From Castanea sativa (Eukaryota; Streptophyta; Magnoliopsida; Fagales; Fagaceae): 64,000 bases of DNA. Below the pieces are notes generated by a model, which was given only the letters and a program-made list of their open reading frames with translations, made no database searches and was not told the origin of the DNA. This document shows positions 24,318-35,967 of the stretch, piece by piece (position 1 is the first letter of the stretch; each line of letters opens with the position of its first letter). The stretch lies in the NCBI RefSeq assembly GCF_040712315.1, contig NC_134015.1:23933614-23997613 (forward strand), in the 5' to 3' direction. The position numbers were made by a program, and so were the translations under genes.

Positions 24318-25424
24318 TCGATAATTGGTTTTGGAAATATGATTTGGTTTTATGGATTTATCAGTATGGTGAGATACGGCGCTTTTAAGTTATTTACTAT
24401 CATGTAATCATCATATGCGGCTGTTGCCCTTGTATTGAGTCTTTTAAAAATTGAGCAGTTTTAGAGGCTTAGTGTGAACTACTAAGCCTCAGCTTCGGTA
24501 CGTCACTGAATAATTACAGCTTGTAGTATTTGCGGTAAATCCTTCACCGGAAGATTTTGTTATAATAACATGTAGCTCAGAACTGAAGCCATCTAGAAGC
24601 TTTTACTGCTGCTTCAGATAAGTAGGTGACAAGTGCCAATCTCCAACAATCTATCAATTCTTGTTCTCCATTTCTCTGAATTATATTCTTCCATTTTCTA
24701 TGAACTATTCAACTCTAGTTACCCAAATATTTGTATCGCTCAGGGTTTACATGCCTCCATGTTGCATGTCAGGATATAAGAATGATCAAGAAATAAAAGG
24801 ACAGAAAAACTAGTGAAGGTAGAGATTTGAAATGGTTATTCAAGAATGAGTAGTCCTAATTGCTAGACGAGGGACTTTCAGTCCTAATTGTTTGTCTTTT
24901 AAGAAAATAAATAATTTTGTTTGACAATGCATGATATCCTGATTATTTTAGGAGTTTAAGTTAATTTACAGTTCATATTAATCTTCTTATTGTTTATTTG
25001 TAGAAAGTCACATAAAAGTGATAGTGTGGTGAAAAGTACACTGATAATTATTGTATTTATAAATTTAAGGATTTAAAAAAAAAATTGTCTTAGAAGATTC
25101 ATAAGAATCAACCGAACAATGTGGATTTCAAATTATTAAGAATTTTATCAGATTTCTACTTTCTAATTAAACCAAACGTTACAATTTATACATTCTTGAG
25201 CATCTAGGTTCTCAAGCTGTATTGCTGGGAGGATGTTTGGATTAGATTAGGTGCGTGTTTGGCAAGCTGGAAAAGCAGAGTATGTTTTCAAAGTTTTTTG
25301 AGCTTATTTTGATGAGTTCTACACAAGAAATACTTTTCCCCTAATTTTGTATCATACTTTCAACGAATAAGCAATTAGTAAGGTGTATCTAAATACCCTT
25401 CCTCTGTTGAAAAAATAAAATAAA
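24318..25424. other. 3' UTR and intergenic sequence, no gene seen
   Basis: AT-rich. About 25250-25400 contains a piece (GTGTTTGGCAAGC and TAAGGTGTATCTAAAT) that recurs, diverged, near 53790 and 54520-54545, probably an old MITE-type repeat. No coding sequence recognised. Confidence 0.45.
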
Positions 25425-25799
25425 AAATACATTAGAGAAATTCACCCAAAAATAAGAACAGAAATCAAATTATAATTTGGAGAGAAGGGGAAAAGCTATT
25501 ATTAATATTGTTTTGCATAAAATTGTAAAAACTTTTATTTCAATCTATGTGTAATAAAGTACAAGCAGCCAAGTTATATAACGAGGGCTCCTACTTATAA
25601 AGTTTTACAAAAAGGCCACGTTATGCTTAGAATAAGTGCAACGTTATAACATATACTTAAGTTTCAAACTGCTTGGGTTGATGTTATGACTCAGTTGCCT
25701 TCTTCTTCTTCTTCTTCTTCTTAAATATATTTTCAAATAAAACATTTAGAATTCAAATCTCTCACTTTATATATATAACTTTTACATATAAAAGAAGTA

Positions 25800-25809
25800 C
25801 TGGATATAC

Positions 25810-25858
<49 letters not shown>

Positions 25859-25867
25859 GGGGGGGGG
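25800..25867. repeat. Microsatellite (AT)n-(GT)n-G tract
   Basis: Alternating AT, then about 17 GT units, then a run of G. In the other duplicate the equivalent place holds an (AT)n run (44325-44362), so this site has diverged by repeat expansion. Confidence 0.85.
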
Positions 25868-26310
25868 TTGAGTTCAAGTTGCACCACTCAATATTTTTTA
25901 ATTAGATGCGAATTTTGATAGATCAATCATTGGATTACATTATCTTTGTATATTCTTCATGTTTGCAAAGTAATCAAAGATCAATAGTCATGTCATCAAT
26001 CAATTGTTTAAATTTAAGTTTTGTAGTTTACAATATTGCATAAAATATGCGTTTATAGATCGAATAGTAAACATCTGATTGGTATAAAAATTGGTATGCA
26101 TTTAAAAACATATAGAACATGTACTCCAATAGTGAGATTTTCAAAATATGATTTTAATAACAAGTTATTGAGTGGTGTAAGATTACTTAGAGTTACACCA
26201 TGTGTAACTTGAATCCAACCCATATATATGGAGTGTGTGTTTGGTTTGGACTTCTTTTGGACAATCTAATAGTAGAAGTAGAAAACAAAAATTTGTATGG
26301 ATGTGGTGAT

Positions 26311-28785
26311 TGTGAGAGACTGCAAAGGTGCCCTCAAGAAAAGAGATTTTTGAGTGCTTTTTCAAGACGCCTCTCTTTTTGGGTAAGTGGTGTGAAATTG
26401 CCAATTATTTTTTATACTAAAAAATAAGAAAAAAATAAAAATAAATATAGCTTTACATGACTGAATTGTTCCATTCTCATTGATTGAATAAAAAATACAA
26501 ACTTGATAAATTGAGTATTACATGGCTTTGGGTCCTTGTTACAAACTACCAAAAAAAAAAAAAAAGATAAAGCCTAGGTCTACCTATCCAAAGACACTAA
26601 ATTCGGAGGTTAGGTTATGGAATGAGAAGGTTTTAGGCACCCATTTTACCTAGACAGAGTCTGGTCTTCTAGACTCTCATGACCAATGTACCCCTTTATG
26701 CATGACATGAATGATATGTTGCATACATGGAACACTTAACTAAACTAAGTCACATACTATTTATGAATGCAACCTCTTCTTTGTTTAAAAAAATTCTAGA
26801 TCTGTTTTTGTGAATAAAAAAATTGATTTTGATTTGAATGTAAAAAATAGAAGAAGATCTGTTTATGTATATGTAAAAAAAATAGTTTTTGTGAAGAAAA
26901 ATTAGATCTTTTTGGTTAAGAAAGTAAAAAAAGGTTTTTTGGCTAAAAAAACATCAGATCTGTTTTGGAACAAAGTAAAAAAAAATTGGTTTTTGGTCTA
27001 TATGTAAAAAAATCAGATCTGTTTTATACAAAAAATCTAGATTTGTAGAGAGTTTTAAAAAATCAGATTTGTTTTTTATGTGAAATAAATAAAATCTTTT
27101 TTAGAAGAGGACTACACTCATGAAATAAATTTAAGCTACTTGCATCAAACAAAACAAACATAACATCACTACTCATAATTTTTTTTTTCTTCAAAATCTA
27201 CTATGATTAAAAAAAAATCAGATCTATATCTAAAGAAGATATAAATCAGTTTTTAAATAAAAAATTCAAATGTGCATCTAAGGAAGATATAAATCAGTTT
27301 TAAATTTTGAAAAATTCAGATTTGCATCTAAAAAAGATACAAATCAGTTTTAGATTTTGAAAAAAATTCAGATTTGCATCTAAGTAAGATTTAAATTTGT
27401 TTTTATGTTAGATAAATTCAGATCTATACCTAATGAAGATACAAATCAGTTTTTATGTTAGATAAATTCAGATTTGCATCTAAGGAAGATACAAATAATT
27501 TTTTATATTAGATAAATTCAGATCTGTACCTAATGAAGATATAGATAAGTTTTTATGTTAGAAAAAAATTTAGATCTACATCTAAGGAATATACATATCT
27601 GTTTTTTTGGTTTTTGAAAAAGATGTAATGATAAGCAGATTTTTGAAACTAAAAAAATGGATCATGACAATAAAGACGTCAAGAACATATTTCAACAAAA
27701 TATTGACAACACATGATATGAGCATTTAGAAATTAAAACTAAAGGAATATTTACTCATGCATCACCAAATTAAAAGAAACAGAAGAAAAAGGGTAAAGAA
27801 AAAACCACCTCTTGCATAGACGTACTCTTCTTATTAAGGGAATATTTTAGGATTCAAAGAAATTTGTTCAATTAGCTTTGAAACCTAAAATACCTTGCTT
27901 ACAAAAAAGAAATTCTTAAGGCTAGAGCCTCCAGAACGTCTTTAACGTAAGAGGGGGAATAATAGAAAGGAGAGTCAAAAAGAGGAGAAATCTGAGAGCG
28001 TGAAAAAGTGTGCTGAATTCTGAGATCCAGCCTCTATTTATAAAGGTTGGGGTGTTCAAAAATTTAGCTAGATGATTAGAATACGACCTGGGACGTGTCT
28101 TTATCTCTAAAGAATTGAAAATTATGTGTTTTAACCTAATCCAAATGCCCTCGGGCTGAGGCCCGAGTTTGTGTCAAGTGGCACTCCAAAATTGTCGAAT
28201 GGTGATTTTGGGTTCTGGTCCCTCGTTTCAGTTTTGGTCCATTTTGGACTCTTTTTTTTTAAGGTTTTTTGAGCAGGGACTTGCACTTAGATGCGTTTAT
28301 AATCCATATTCTAAAAATTAAACTCTTTTTTCTAGATAATTCAGGTCTTTTCAGCAACAATTATATTGTAGATAAATACTCTAAAAGTCTGGATTATCCA
28401 CAATTTTATTGTTATCCAATTATCCCCTTTATTTCCATGCAAGCAAGTCTATTTTTGACACTAACTAACAACCAATCACAAAATTATTTAATTAATTTTA
28501 ATTGTCTAGCCAATTAGAATTAATTTAGATTAATCATGCATGGTTGATTCTACCTAGACATAATGCATGTTGACCGTGAAAACTTAATCATGCGATATCT
28601 TTCAATCCGACGGTTTGATTTGGAAACCAGGCATACCGTCATGACTGTTAGAATCTCAAGATCATTTTTAGGATATGAAATGAACAAATTAATGTATGTA
28701 ATGTAATCATGAATTTTGGGTACATGAATGGTCATTCTAGTCATCTTTCTTAATTAAATTATAGGTGCAAAATTGAGTGTCTATA
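26311..28785 (-). mobile_element. Long solo LTR (or LTR-like element), 2475 bp, 5-bp target duplication GTGAT
   Basis: GTGAT precedes (26306-26310) and follows (28786-28790) the insert. The plus strand starts TGTGAGAGAC and ends GTGTCTATA, so on the minus strand it opens TATAGACACTC, one base from the usual TGTAGACAC. The other duplicate at 44441-44450 shows the empty site, proving the insertion. A minus-strand TATA box (TTTATAAATAG) is at about 28036-28046. No gag-pol sequence is inside. It holds a ~50-bp tandem repeat array and many A/T tracts. It may be a very long solo LTR, or a short non-coding LTR element. Confidence 0.72.
27219..27615. repeat. Minisatellite, about 8 units of ~50 bp
   Basis: Units start CAGATCT or CAGATTTGCATCTAAGG at 27219, 27267, 27317, 27369, 27419, 27469, 27519 and 27570, spacing 48-52 bp. 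Each unit has GAAGATACAAATCAGTTTTT in its middle. Single short AGATCTGTTTTTG-like motifs continue leftwards to about 26800. The array lies inside the LTR. Confidence 0.85.
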
Positions 28786-29887
28786 GTGATTGGTTCCACT
28801 CACCATCTAGCTTGTAGGCTCTTCACACTTATATGGAAGAAATAAAAGCTGATTTTCTCAACCTGTGGTTTTATTAGCTGGGTCAAAAGACAGTTCCCTA
28901 AGAGTCCACATGTTGGTCCTACCCTCCAACTTCATCTTACATGAGCTCCACAATACTTTACTCTTATTTATTTATTTTCTTTTGCATTTTTTACTTTTTT
29001 AGATTTCTTTTACGTTTTCCTTTTTTTTGGGCACCTTAATGTGTAAGAAAATCTTAAATACTAGATTCTAAATTTTATACTCTAAATTCTAATTGAAAAC
29101 TGCTAGAATTCTTATAACACAATTAACACTTTTTAATGTTTTTAACGGTGACATATAAGGTTCATTTTCTCTATTATAACTTGGATGTACTTAGAAACAT
29201 ATATGGTAACGAATGATGACTTCGAAGCCAAGGAATTGTATTCATTTTAATATACTTGCAGTAATCAAATAGTCTAGATCCTTCTTCATTTCTATATAAT
29301 CCCTTATATTTTAAAACACAAAGGAAAGAAGTAGAGCGTGTTTTTTAGAATCTCCTATGCACATAAAGAAGCGTTGGCCAATGTTGAAAAAGCTCAAAGC
29401 CAAAGAATCAAAAAATGTTCTCCTTCTTCTTAAAGTTTCCACATTACAGAAGAAAACAATAAGTTATTAGAAAAGGGTTTGCAACAAAAGAATAAAAGTA
29501 ATTTTGAGGAATCTGATGTATTAACGTTGTGATTCAGATTTTCTCTAACCTTGGTCTCTACGTTTCACAAAAAAAGAATAAAAGTAAAAAAAAAAAAAAA
29601 CCTTTGACAATGTTCCACGGAAAGAAATCATATGCCGCCATGTGTCAATTACCTCAGATAATGTCTACTCAGCTTCATATCTCACGACAGTTCACCGCTC
29701 TCTACTCTGTCCATGTATAGTTTGATCATTAGCCTTACTTCTTTCACTGCAACATATTTTCTCTACTTCTCTCTTTGCTTTGCTTTGCTTTTTCATAGTC
29801 TTCTTCAATAATCAACACCAGTTTCTGTGCTCTAGATAATATACCATACATAACATAGCATTGCACTTAGGATATTAGACTTCAAGG

Positions 29888-30670
29888 GAAAGTTTTTCTG
29901 TGCTCTGGAAACAAGAAAATGTTTTTGTCGAATTTGACTCAAAAAAGAGAAATTTGTACTTCGATTTCCCTTATCTTTCTGAAAAATACAAGCTTGAAAT
30001 CTCTTATGAGAACATTTGGCAGATTCAGCACCATCAACCACGTGGTCAAGCTAAAAAGTTTCTTCTCATTCTGGTTAGATATTTTAAACATTAATTATAA
30101 ATTTTCACAATTTTCTGCTCATGCACCATGCTTTTTTGTAGTTAGTTAACATTCTAGCAAATTTTTTTTCTCTGCATTGTTAGTTACTTGGAGCTCCTCG
30201 GATTTATGTGGAAGAGCATACTCGTCATTCGGTCCGAGAAGTTGATTTCACTCCATCTTGCTGCATTGGCCAATCTTTTGCTTTATGTTTGGAGCTCCCA
30301 CTGGAGGGTCAGCATCCAGAATTTCGTGGAGATTTTGTCTCTTATAAGAAAAATGAAGGCCCTTTTGTTTGAAGCGAGGTTCTACTCTCTCTTGCAGTTC
30401 AGGACTAGTTCCTATTGTGAATCCTCCAGAAGGCTTTTGACTTGCCTTATAAAATCTTGTTCAAGATCAACTCATTAATTCAGCATGGCTGTCTTCCTGG
30501 CCAAGCAATTGATGCCAATTTTTATCGGTTGGTCGATCCTAAGAGAATATCAATTGTTGAGTATATACAATTATAGAAAGTGTCTCGGACAAATTGCCTA
30601 ATGTGACAGAATACTGCTATGAACCTGTAAGCTGGGTGGAGGATCAGTACAAGAAATATGCCAATTCGAA
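29888..30670 (+). pseudogene. RDR1 pseudogene fragment A (5' part)
   Basis: Matches the intact RDR1 from its leader through exon 1, intron 1 and the first ~475 bp of exon 2. The start codons of the intact copy are lost here (ATAACATAG in place of ATAATATGG), a base is inserted (GGCTTTTGACTTG), others are missing (for example the T of GTTTTGAAG), and the exon 1 donor region keeps GT. Recognisable parts: VLWKQENVFVEFD, SYENIWQIQHHQPRGQAKKF, LLGAPRIYVEE. Promoter differences: the TATA box is changed to CATGTATAG and the ACGTCA motif of the intact copy is deleted. The catalytic domain is absent. It ends at a break next to an inverted copy of itself (fragment B). Confidence 0.9.
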
Positions 30671-31449
30671 GTGACAAAGTCACCATGAAACTGTTGGCAA
30701 TAGTTTTCATCAATTGCTTGCCCAGGAAGATAACCATGACTAACCATTGATTAACCAAGACACTTTCTATAATTCTATATACTCAAAAATTGATATTCTC
30801 TTAGGATCGACCAACCGATAAAAATTGGCATCAATTTCTTGCCTAGGAAGATAACCATGCTGAATTAAAGAGTTTATCTTAAACAAGATTTTATAAGGCA
30901 AGTCAAAGCCTTTGGGCGGATACAAAATAGGGACTAGTCTTGAACTGCAAGAGAGAGCAATACCTTGCTTCAGAACAAAAGGATCCTCATTTTTCTAATA
31001 AGAGACAAAATCTCCACGAAATTTTGGAAGCTGACCCTCCAGTGGGAGCTCCAAACATAGAGTAGAAGATTGACTAATGCAGCACGACGGAGTGAAATCA
31101 ACTTCTCAGACCCAATGGCGAGTATGATCTTCCACATAAATCCGAGGAGCTCCAAGTAACTAACAATGCAAAGAAAAATAATTTGTTAGAATGTTAACTA
31201 ACTACAAAAAAGCATGGTGCATGAGTAGAAAATTGTGAAAATTTATAATTAATGTTTAAACTATCTAACCAGAATGAGAAGAAACTTTTTAGCTTGACCA
31301 CGTGGTTGATGGTACTGAATCTGCCAAATGTTCTCATAAGAGATTTCAAGCTTGTATTTTTCAGAAAGATAAGGGAAATCGAAGTACAAATTTCTCTTTT
31401 TTGAGTCAAATTCGACAAAAACATTTTCCTGTTTCCAGAGCACAGAAAA
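29894..31449. repeat. Long inverted repeat of RDR1 sequence (arms ~695 bp, spacer 166 bp)
   Basis: Left arm 29894-30588 and right arm 30755-31449 are reverse complements, both derived from RDR1 exon 1, intron 1 and exon 2. By eye the first ~250 bp of the arms differ at only four positions, and the whole at about 45-50, near 93% identity. Both arms share changes that the intact copy lacks (CAAAAAAGAG, ACTTCGATT, CATTCTGG), so they derive from each other. The spacer holds the rest of fragment A, a small palindrome GTGACAAAGTCAC (30671-30683) and a partial repeat of arm sequence. A transcript through both arms would form a long hairpin. Confidence 0.92.
30755..31449 (-). pseudogene. RDR1 pseudogene fragment B (inverted 5' part)
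   Basis: Minus-strand copy from TTTTCTGTGCTCTGG in exon 1, through intron 1, to the exon 2 region that encodes YRLVDPKRIS. It lacks leader and start codon. The exon 2 part has frame-breaking changes (for example GGTCTGAGAAG with a stop in place of the codon for Arg, and CTTATTAGAAAA creating a stop). Its outer end abuts retrotransposon sequence at 31450, its inner end faces fragment A. Extra pieces at the inner edge (30720-30754) repeat arm sequence (TTATCTTCCTGGGCAAGCAA on the minus strand), which points to template switching. Confidence 0.88.
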
Positions 31450-31532
31450 GCTTGTATTTTGACTTGTTATTGCCTTGGATTGTGCTTTTTCTCTTTTTAT
31501 TTTTTTTAACAAGTGTTTCTTTATTACAGAGA

Positions 31533-32516
31533 TGAAAACGAAATTCAATCAAGAGATGTACGCTGAGATGAGTGCCAAGAAGAACGAGCCTTTCTCCAAC
31601 CTTGGGAAGAGGGTGGTGCGTGTCGTGGAGAAGGGGACTCTCGTCACTCTTGTTACCTCCGTCCTTGAAACTGTAAGGACCGCTTCTTAGGTCATCTTGG
31701 TGGAGGAGATTACCCCATGCTCGAAGAAGCAGCGCTTGGCGGATAAGGGAAAAGAGAAGGCAGACTCACGCTTGTTGAGTGTCTGGGATGATGTCGGCCT
31801 GGCACTGACAAGGGCGTAGGATGCCTTCACTACTTAAGAGCTCAAGGTCTTTTTTGGCGTGCCTTCCAACGAGATTGTGGATTGTCACATCCACAAACTC
31901 GTCCAGGTGATGTGCTTGTATCACTTACTCTTTCCTCTTTTTTATTTTTTTTTTGCATGGATCTGAAAGTTGATTGTTTTGTGTGATCTTCTTTTCAGGT
32001 GTTGGGGGAAACCATCCACATTACATCGGAGTACCTGAGCCAGGAGGCAAAGGCCACATCAGTGGGGTTCAAGGTGGAGGTTCTGGAGGCGGAGAACTCG
32101 AAGCTGAGGATAGACCTCATTTCTACTATGGATGAGGCCAACATTGCCAAGGAAAAGGTTAAGGTTTTGGCTGACTACCTAAGGGCTAAGAGGCAGCTGA
32201 CCTTGGAGAAGGACAAACAACTCCAGGCTACAAAAGAGAGGGTCAACACCATTGCTGCCAAGTCCATTGAAGCCTTTCAACAAACTAATGAGTACAACAC
32301 TGTGCTCTTCAGTTGGTACTATAAGGGCTTCGAGCTCTTTCGGCAGTATCTTGTTAAGCACTCCACTGGTGTGGACCTAGAAAGCTTGGACCTGGAGGAG
32401 GTAGATAAGAAGATGGCGGCAGATGAGGCTTTTCAGTCCGTTGCTACTACTCCTGAAGGGAATGCTCTATAGCCCACTCTTGCTGGTGGTGATGAAGCTG
32501 CTGCGTGAACCTGTCT
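31533..32516 (+). pseudogene. Antisense extra gene of the Tat element, C-terminal part, broken
   Basis: Plus-strand reading MKTKFNQEMYAEMSAKKNEP, with in-frame stops near 31690 and 31820-31840, an intron (donor after 31906, acceptor before 32000), then an open 31999-32472 part: LGETIHITSEYLSQEAKA and a charged coiled coil rich in Glu and Lys, ending with a conserved FRQYLVKHSTGVDLESLDLE. It corresponds to the C-terminal exons of the gene at 59413-61679 (same coiled coil followed by a FEDFRM-type block). The N-terminal domain lies beyond the truncated edge. The role of such genes in Tat elements is not known. Confidence 0.6.
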
Positions 32517-32518
32517 AG

Positions 32519-32519
32519 T

Positions 32520-32557
<38 letters not shown>

Positions 32558-32558
32558 G
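32519..32558. repeat. Microsatellite (AC)n(AT)n
   Basis: About ten AC units followed by about nine AT units, inside the Tat element. Confidence 0.9.
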
Positions 32559-32739
32559 TTTTTCCTCTTTTTTTTTTTTGGTTGTTCTAGACTTGCGTAC
32601 AATAAGCTAGATTATTGGCTGAATAGTGCTTTTATTGCTTTATTTCAAACATGGATACAATCGTCTTTTACATTTATTGATGATATTTTTTAAATGCTCA
32701 ATGTTCCATGGCCACGGCAGTTTCCTCCTGTCCATCGTC

Positions 32740-33510
32740 TCCAGGTGGTAGTTAAGTTGTCTTGAGTAATGGTTGATCTTGTAAGGTCCTTTCTAGGTTG
32801 GACCAAGCTTTCCTTGGGTTGGATCCTTAGTAGTTGGCGTGACTTTGCGTAGGACGAGATCTCCTATGTTGAGTCTTCTGAGCTTCACTCTCTTGTTGTA
32901 GTATTCAGCCATCTTCTGCTGGTATTTCGTCATCTTCTGGGATGCTTCATCTCTCACTTCGTCCAGGCAATCCAGGTTAACTCTCAACTGGTCGTCATTG
33001 CTATCTCCACTAAAAACTTCTCTACTCATGTTGGTGACTCCTACTTCAACTAGAATTATTGTCTCGGTGCCATAGGTGAGCCTGAAGGGAGTTTCTCCTA
33101 TCGGGGTTCTGGCCGTAGTTCAGTATGCCCACAGGACATTAGACAGTTCTTCTGGCCATGCGCCTTTTGCTTCCTCCAACTGAGCTTTGATAATCTTCAA
33201 CAAAGTCTGGTTCATCACTTCTGTCTATCTGTTGGCTTGTGGATGTCCTAGAGATGAGAATGGGTTCTTAATCCCCAATCCCGAGCAAAAGTCTCTGAAG
33301 TCTTGGTAATCGAATTGTCATCTGCTATCTGATATGATCTTTCGTGGTATCTCGAATCTATAGACTATGTTCTTCCATATGAAGTTTTGGATCTTTGCCT
33401 TTGTGCTAGTTGGTAGTACTTCTACTTCCACCCATTTTGTAAAGTAGTCAATAGCGACTAGTAAGAACTTTACCTGTCTCTTACCTTGGGGTAGTGAGCC
33501 CACGATTTCA
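32740..33510 (-). pseudogene. Integrase core and C-terminal end of the Tat element
   Basis: 33503-33318 reads MGSLPQGKRQVKFLLVAIDY and FTKWVEVEVLPTS, the integrase core after the first catalytic Asp, then WKNIVYRFEIPRKIISD for the second. 33029-32793 holds the C-terminal DNA-binding part (YYNKRVKLRRLNIGDLVLRK). The stretch between them has frame changes and stops. Zinc-finger sequence (HHCC type) can be made out in 33530-33780 with stops. Confidence 0.75.
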
Positions 33511-33779
33511 ATTCCCCACTAGGCAAATGGCCACAGGGAGGTTATTAGCATCAATTTCTCCATTGGGATATGCCGAACATTTCCAAACCTCTGACACTTG
33601 TCACATCGCTTGACGAACTCTTTTGTGTCCTTCTGCATAGTAGGCCAAAAGTAACTCGTTCTAATGATCTTGCTTACTAGGGATCTTGGGCCTGCATGTT
33701 CTCCACATATTGTTTCGTGGATCTCCTCTAGGATGTACTTAGCTTCGCTTTCATCGATGATTCAGGTAAGGCATGGAGA

Positions 33780-35501
33780 AGCCTTTTTTGTATAGGGCAT
33801 CATTCAAGATAGCGAACCTGGTTGCTCTCTTCCTAACTTTCTTGGCCTCCTCGACGTCCTATGGAAGTCGTCCATCTTAAAGGAAAGATACAATTGGGAT
33901 CATCCAACTACTTTCACTCTGAATTGCAAAGGTGTGGATCTTTTCAATGCCAGGACGCTTCTAGTCTTCCATATTCAAGTCTGTGCTTGTCAATCCTGCT
34001 TCTGACGACGCTTGCTTCGCTATCTCGTCTGCCCCCATATTCTGGCACCTAGGGACCTGTATGAACTCTACCTGATCAAATTCTCGGGATAGATGCCTCG
34101 TCAGCCTTAAGTATTTCTACATCCTCTCCTCCTTTGCCTCATACTCTTCCTTTATTTGTCCCACGGCCAACTTAAAATCACTCTAGAGGAGCAAGTTTTT
34201 AGTGTCCAACGCCTCTTCAACCTTTAGTCTCGTCAGTATTGCCTTGTACTTTGCTTTGTTGTTGGTGGTAGGAAACTGAAGCTAAACTCCATATGTTAGC
34301 GTATCTCTTTCTGGGTTGGTGATAATAACCCCTACTTTGCCCCTTTTTCGGGCTGACGATCCATCAGCTTCGATCATCCATCTCTCCGCTTTGTCCGGTG
34401 CCCGTTTTCATCAGGGATGGTGAACTCGGCGATAAAGTTTGCCAGTGCTTGTGCTTTGATGGCTGTTCTAAGGTGGTACTCAATGTCAAATTAGCTAAGT
34501 TCGATTTCCTATTGAACCATTTTCCCTGCAGCCTTGGGTTTGTTCATTGACTTCTTTATTGGTTGATCCGTCATTACCTGGATAGGATTCGCTTGGAAGT
34601 AAGGGCGCAGCTTTTGTGAAGCTACAATCAAGGCGAATGAAATCTTCTCGATCCTTGGGTACTTTGCTTCAGCTCATTGGAATGCTTGATTGACATACTA
34701 GACCGGGAGTTGTGTTCCATTCTCTTCTCAAATCAAGGTTGCACTCACGGCTGTAGCCGATACTGCTAAGTATAAATATTTGTCTTCTCCTTCTTTTGAC
34801 AAGCTCAGGAGAGGTGGATTGCTCAAGTAGTGTTTAAGCTCCTTGAAGGCCTTTTTGTACTCCTTTGTCTAGGTGTAGGCCTGCTTCAGAGTTTTGAAGA
34901 AAGGCAGACATTTGTCTGTTGCTTTAGAGACAAACCTGTTGAGTGCTGCTATCCTTCTTGTTTTGGACTTCTTTCACCATCTTGGGTGATGCCATCTTTA
35001 ATATGGCTCGCACCTTTTCTAGGTTTGCTTCTAGCCCCCTCTAGGACACCATGAATCCTAGAAACTTCCCAAAAGCTACCCTGAAGGTGCACTTACTGGG
35101 GTTTAGCTTCATCTGATATTGCTTGAGAGTAGTGAATGTCTCTTCCAGGTGGTCCATGTGTGCAGATTCTTCATTGCTCTTGACGAGCATGTCATCTACA
35201 TACACCTCCATGTTTCTCCTGATCTACTTATTGAACATTCTATTCACTAACCTTTGGTAGGTTGCTCCTGCATTTTTAGTCCAAAGGGCATTACTTTGTA
35301 GCAGTAGAGCCCTTGCCTTGTGATGAAGGCAGTCTTCTCCTGGTCATCTTCTGACATCTTGATTTGGTTGTATCTAGAGAACGTGTCCATGAACGTAAAG
35401 AGCTTAGGTCTTGCTGTGGAATCCGCCAGTTGATCTATCCTTGGCAGGGGGAAACTGTCTTTCTGGTAAGCCTTGTTTAGGTTTGTGAAGTCTATGTACA
35501 C
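33780..35501 (-). pseudogene. Reverse transcriptase and RNase H region of the Tat element, decayed
   Basis: 35501-35247 reads MYIDFTNLNKAYQKDSFPLP, FTFMDTFSRYNQIKM (first catalytic Asp), then TAFITRQGLYCYKVMPFGLK, classical gypsy reverse-transcriptase blocks. Downstream to 33780 the thumb and RNase H blocks are recognisable in short pieces in changing frames, many interrupted by stops, mostly TAG or TGA. Confidence 0.75.
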
Positions 35502-35898
35502 CCTTCATTTCCCATTCACTTTCTTGACCAGGACAACGTTGGCTAGCCAGTCTAGATAATAGACTTCGCGAATGAAGCCTACTACCAACAATTTATTGAC
35601 CTCGTCCATGATTGCCTGGTTTCGTTCAGGAGTAAAGACTCGTCACCTTTGTTGGATGGGCTTCTTCTCAGGATCTACATTCAGTTGGTGTTGGATAACG
35701 TCAGTAGCTATGCCTGGCATATCCTCGTGACTCTATGGGAAAACGTCCAAATTGCCCTTAAGGAATTGGACTAGTTTCTTCTTCATCTCTTTGCTTAGAG
35801 TTGTCTTTATCCTTGTAGTCTTCGTTGGTTCTTTGTCTATCAGCTCCACGGTTTCTAGGGCATCCACCCTTTCTTCCTCTTTCTTCTTAATCATTCAC

Positions 35899-35933
<35 letters not shown>

Positions 35934-35967
35934 TTTTTGTTGCGGCTAATACCACCGGTAGCATTCC

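Larger units (their letters stand above)
25425..30670 (+). repeat. Segmental duplication, copy 1: RDR1 upstream region and 5' part
   Basis: From about 25425 this interval matches 43955-46303 in the same order: AATACATTAGAGAAATTCAC, the CAAGCAGCCAAGTTATAT block, GGACAATCTAATAGTAGAAG, then promoter, leader, exon 1, intron 1 and part of exon 2 of RDR1. The match is interrupted by a 2.5-kb LTR insertion at 26311-28785. Homology ends at 30670 (CCAATTCGAA), equivalent to about 46303 in the intact unit. Confidence 0.88.

Noticed and set aside
27219..27615. Regular repeats resembling a CRISPR array
   Set aside because: Units are contiguous, degenerate tandem repeats with no unique spacers, in a plant LTR.
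31261..31548. 95-codon minus-strand reading as an expressed short RDR1 protein
   Set aside because: It joins retrotransposon-derived sequence to exon 1 of inverted fragment B and runs into intron 1; no promoter on that side is seen.
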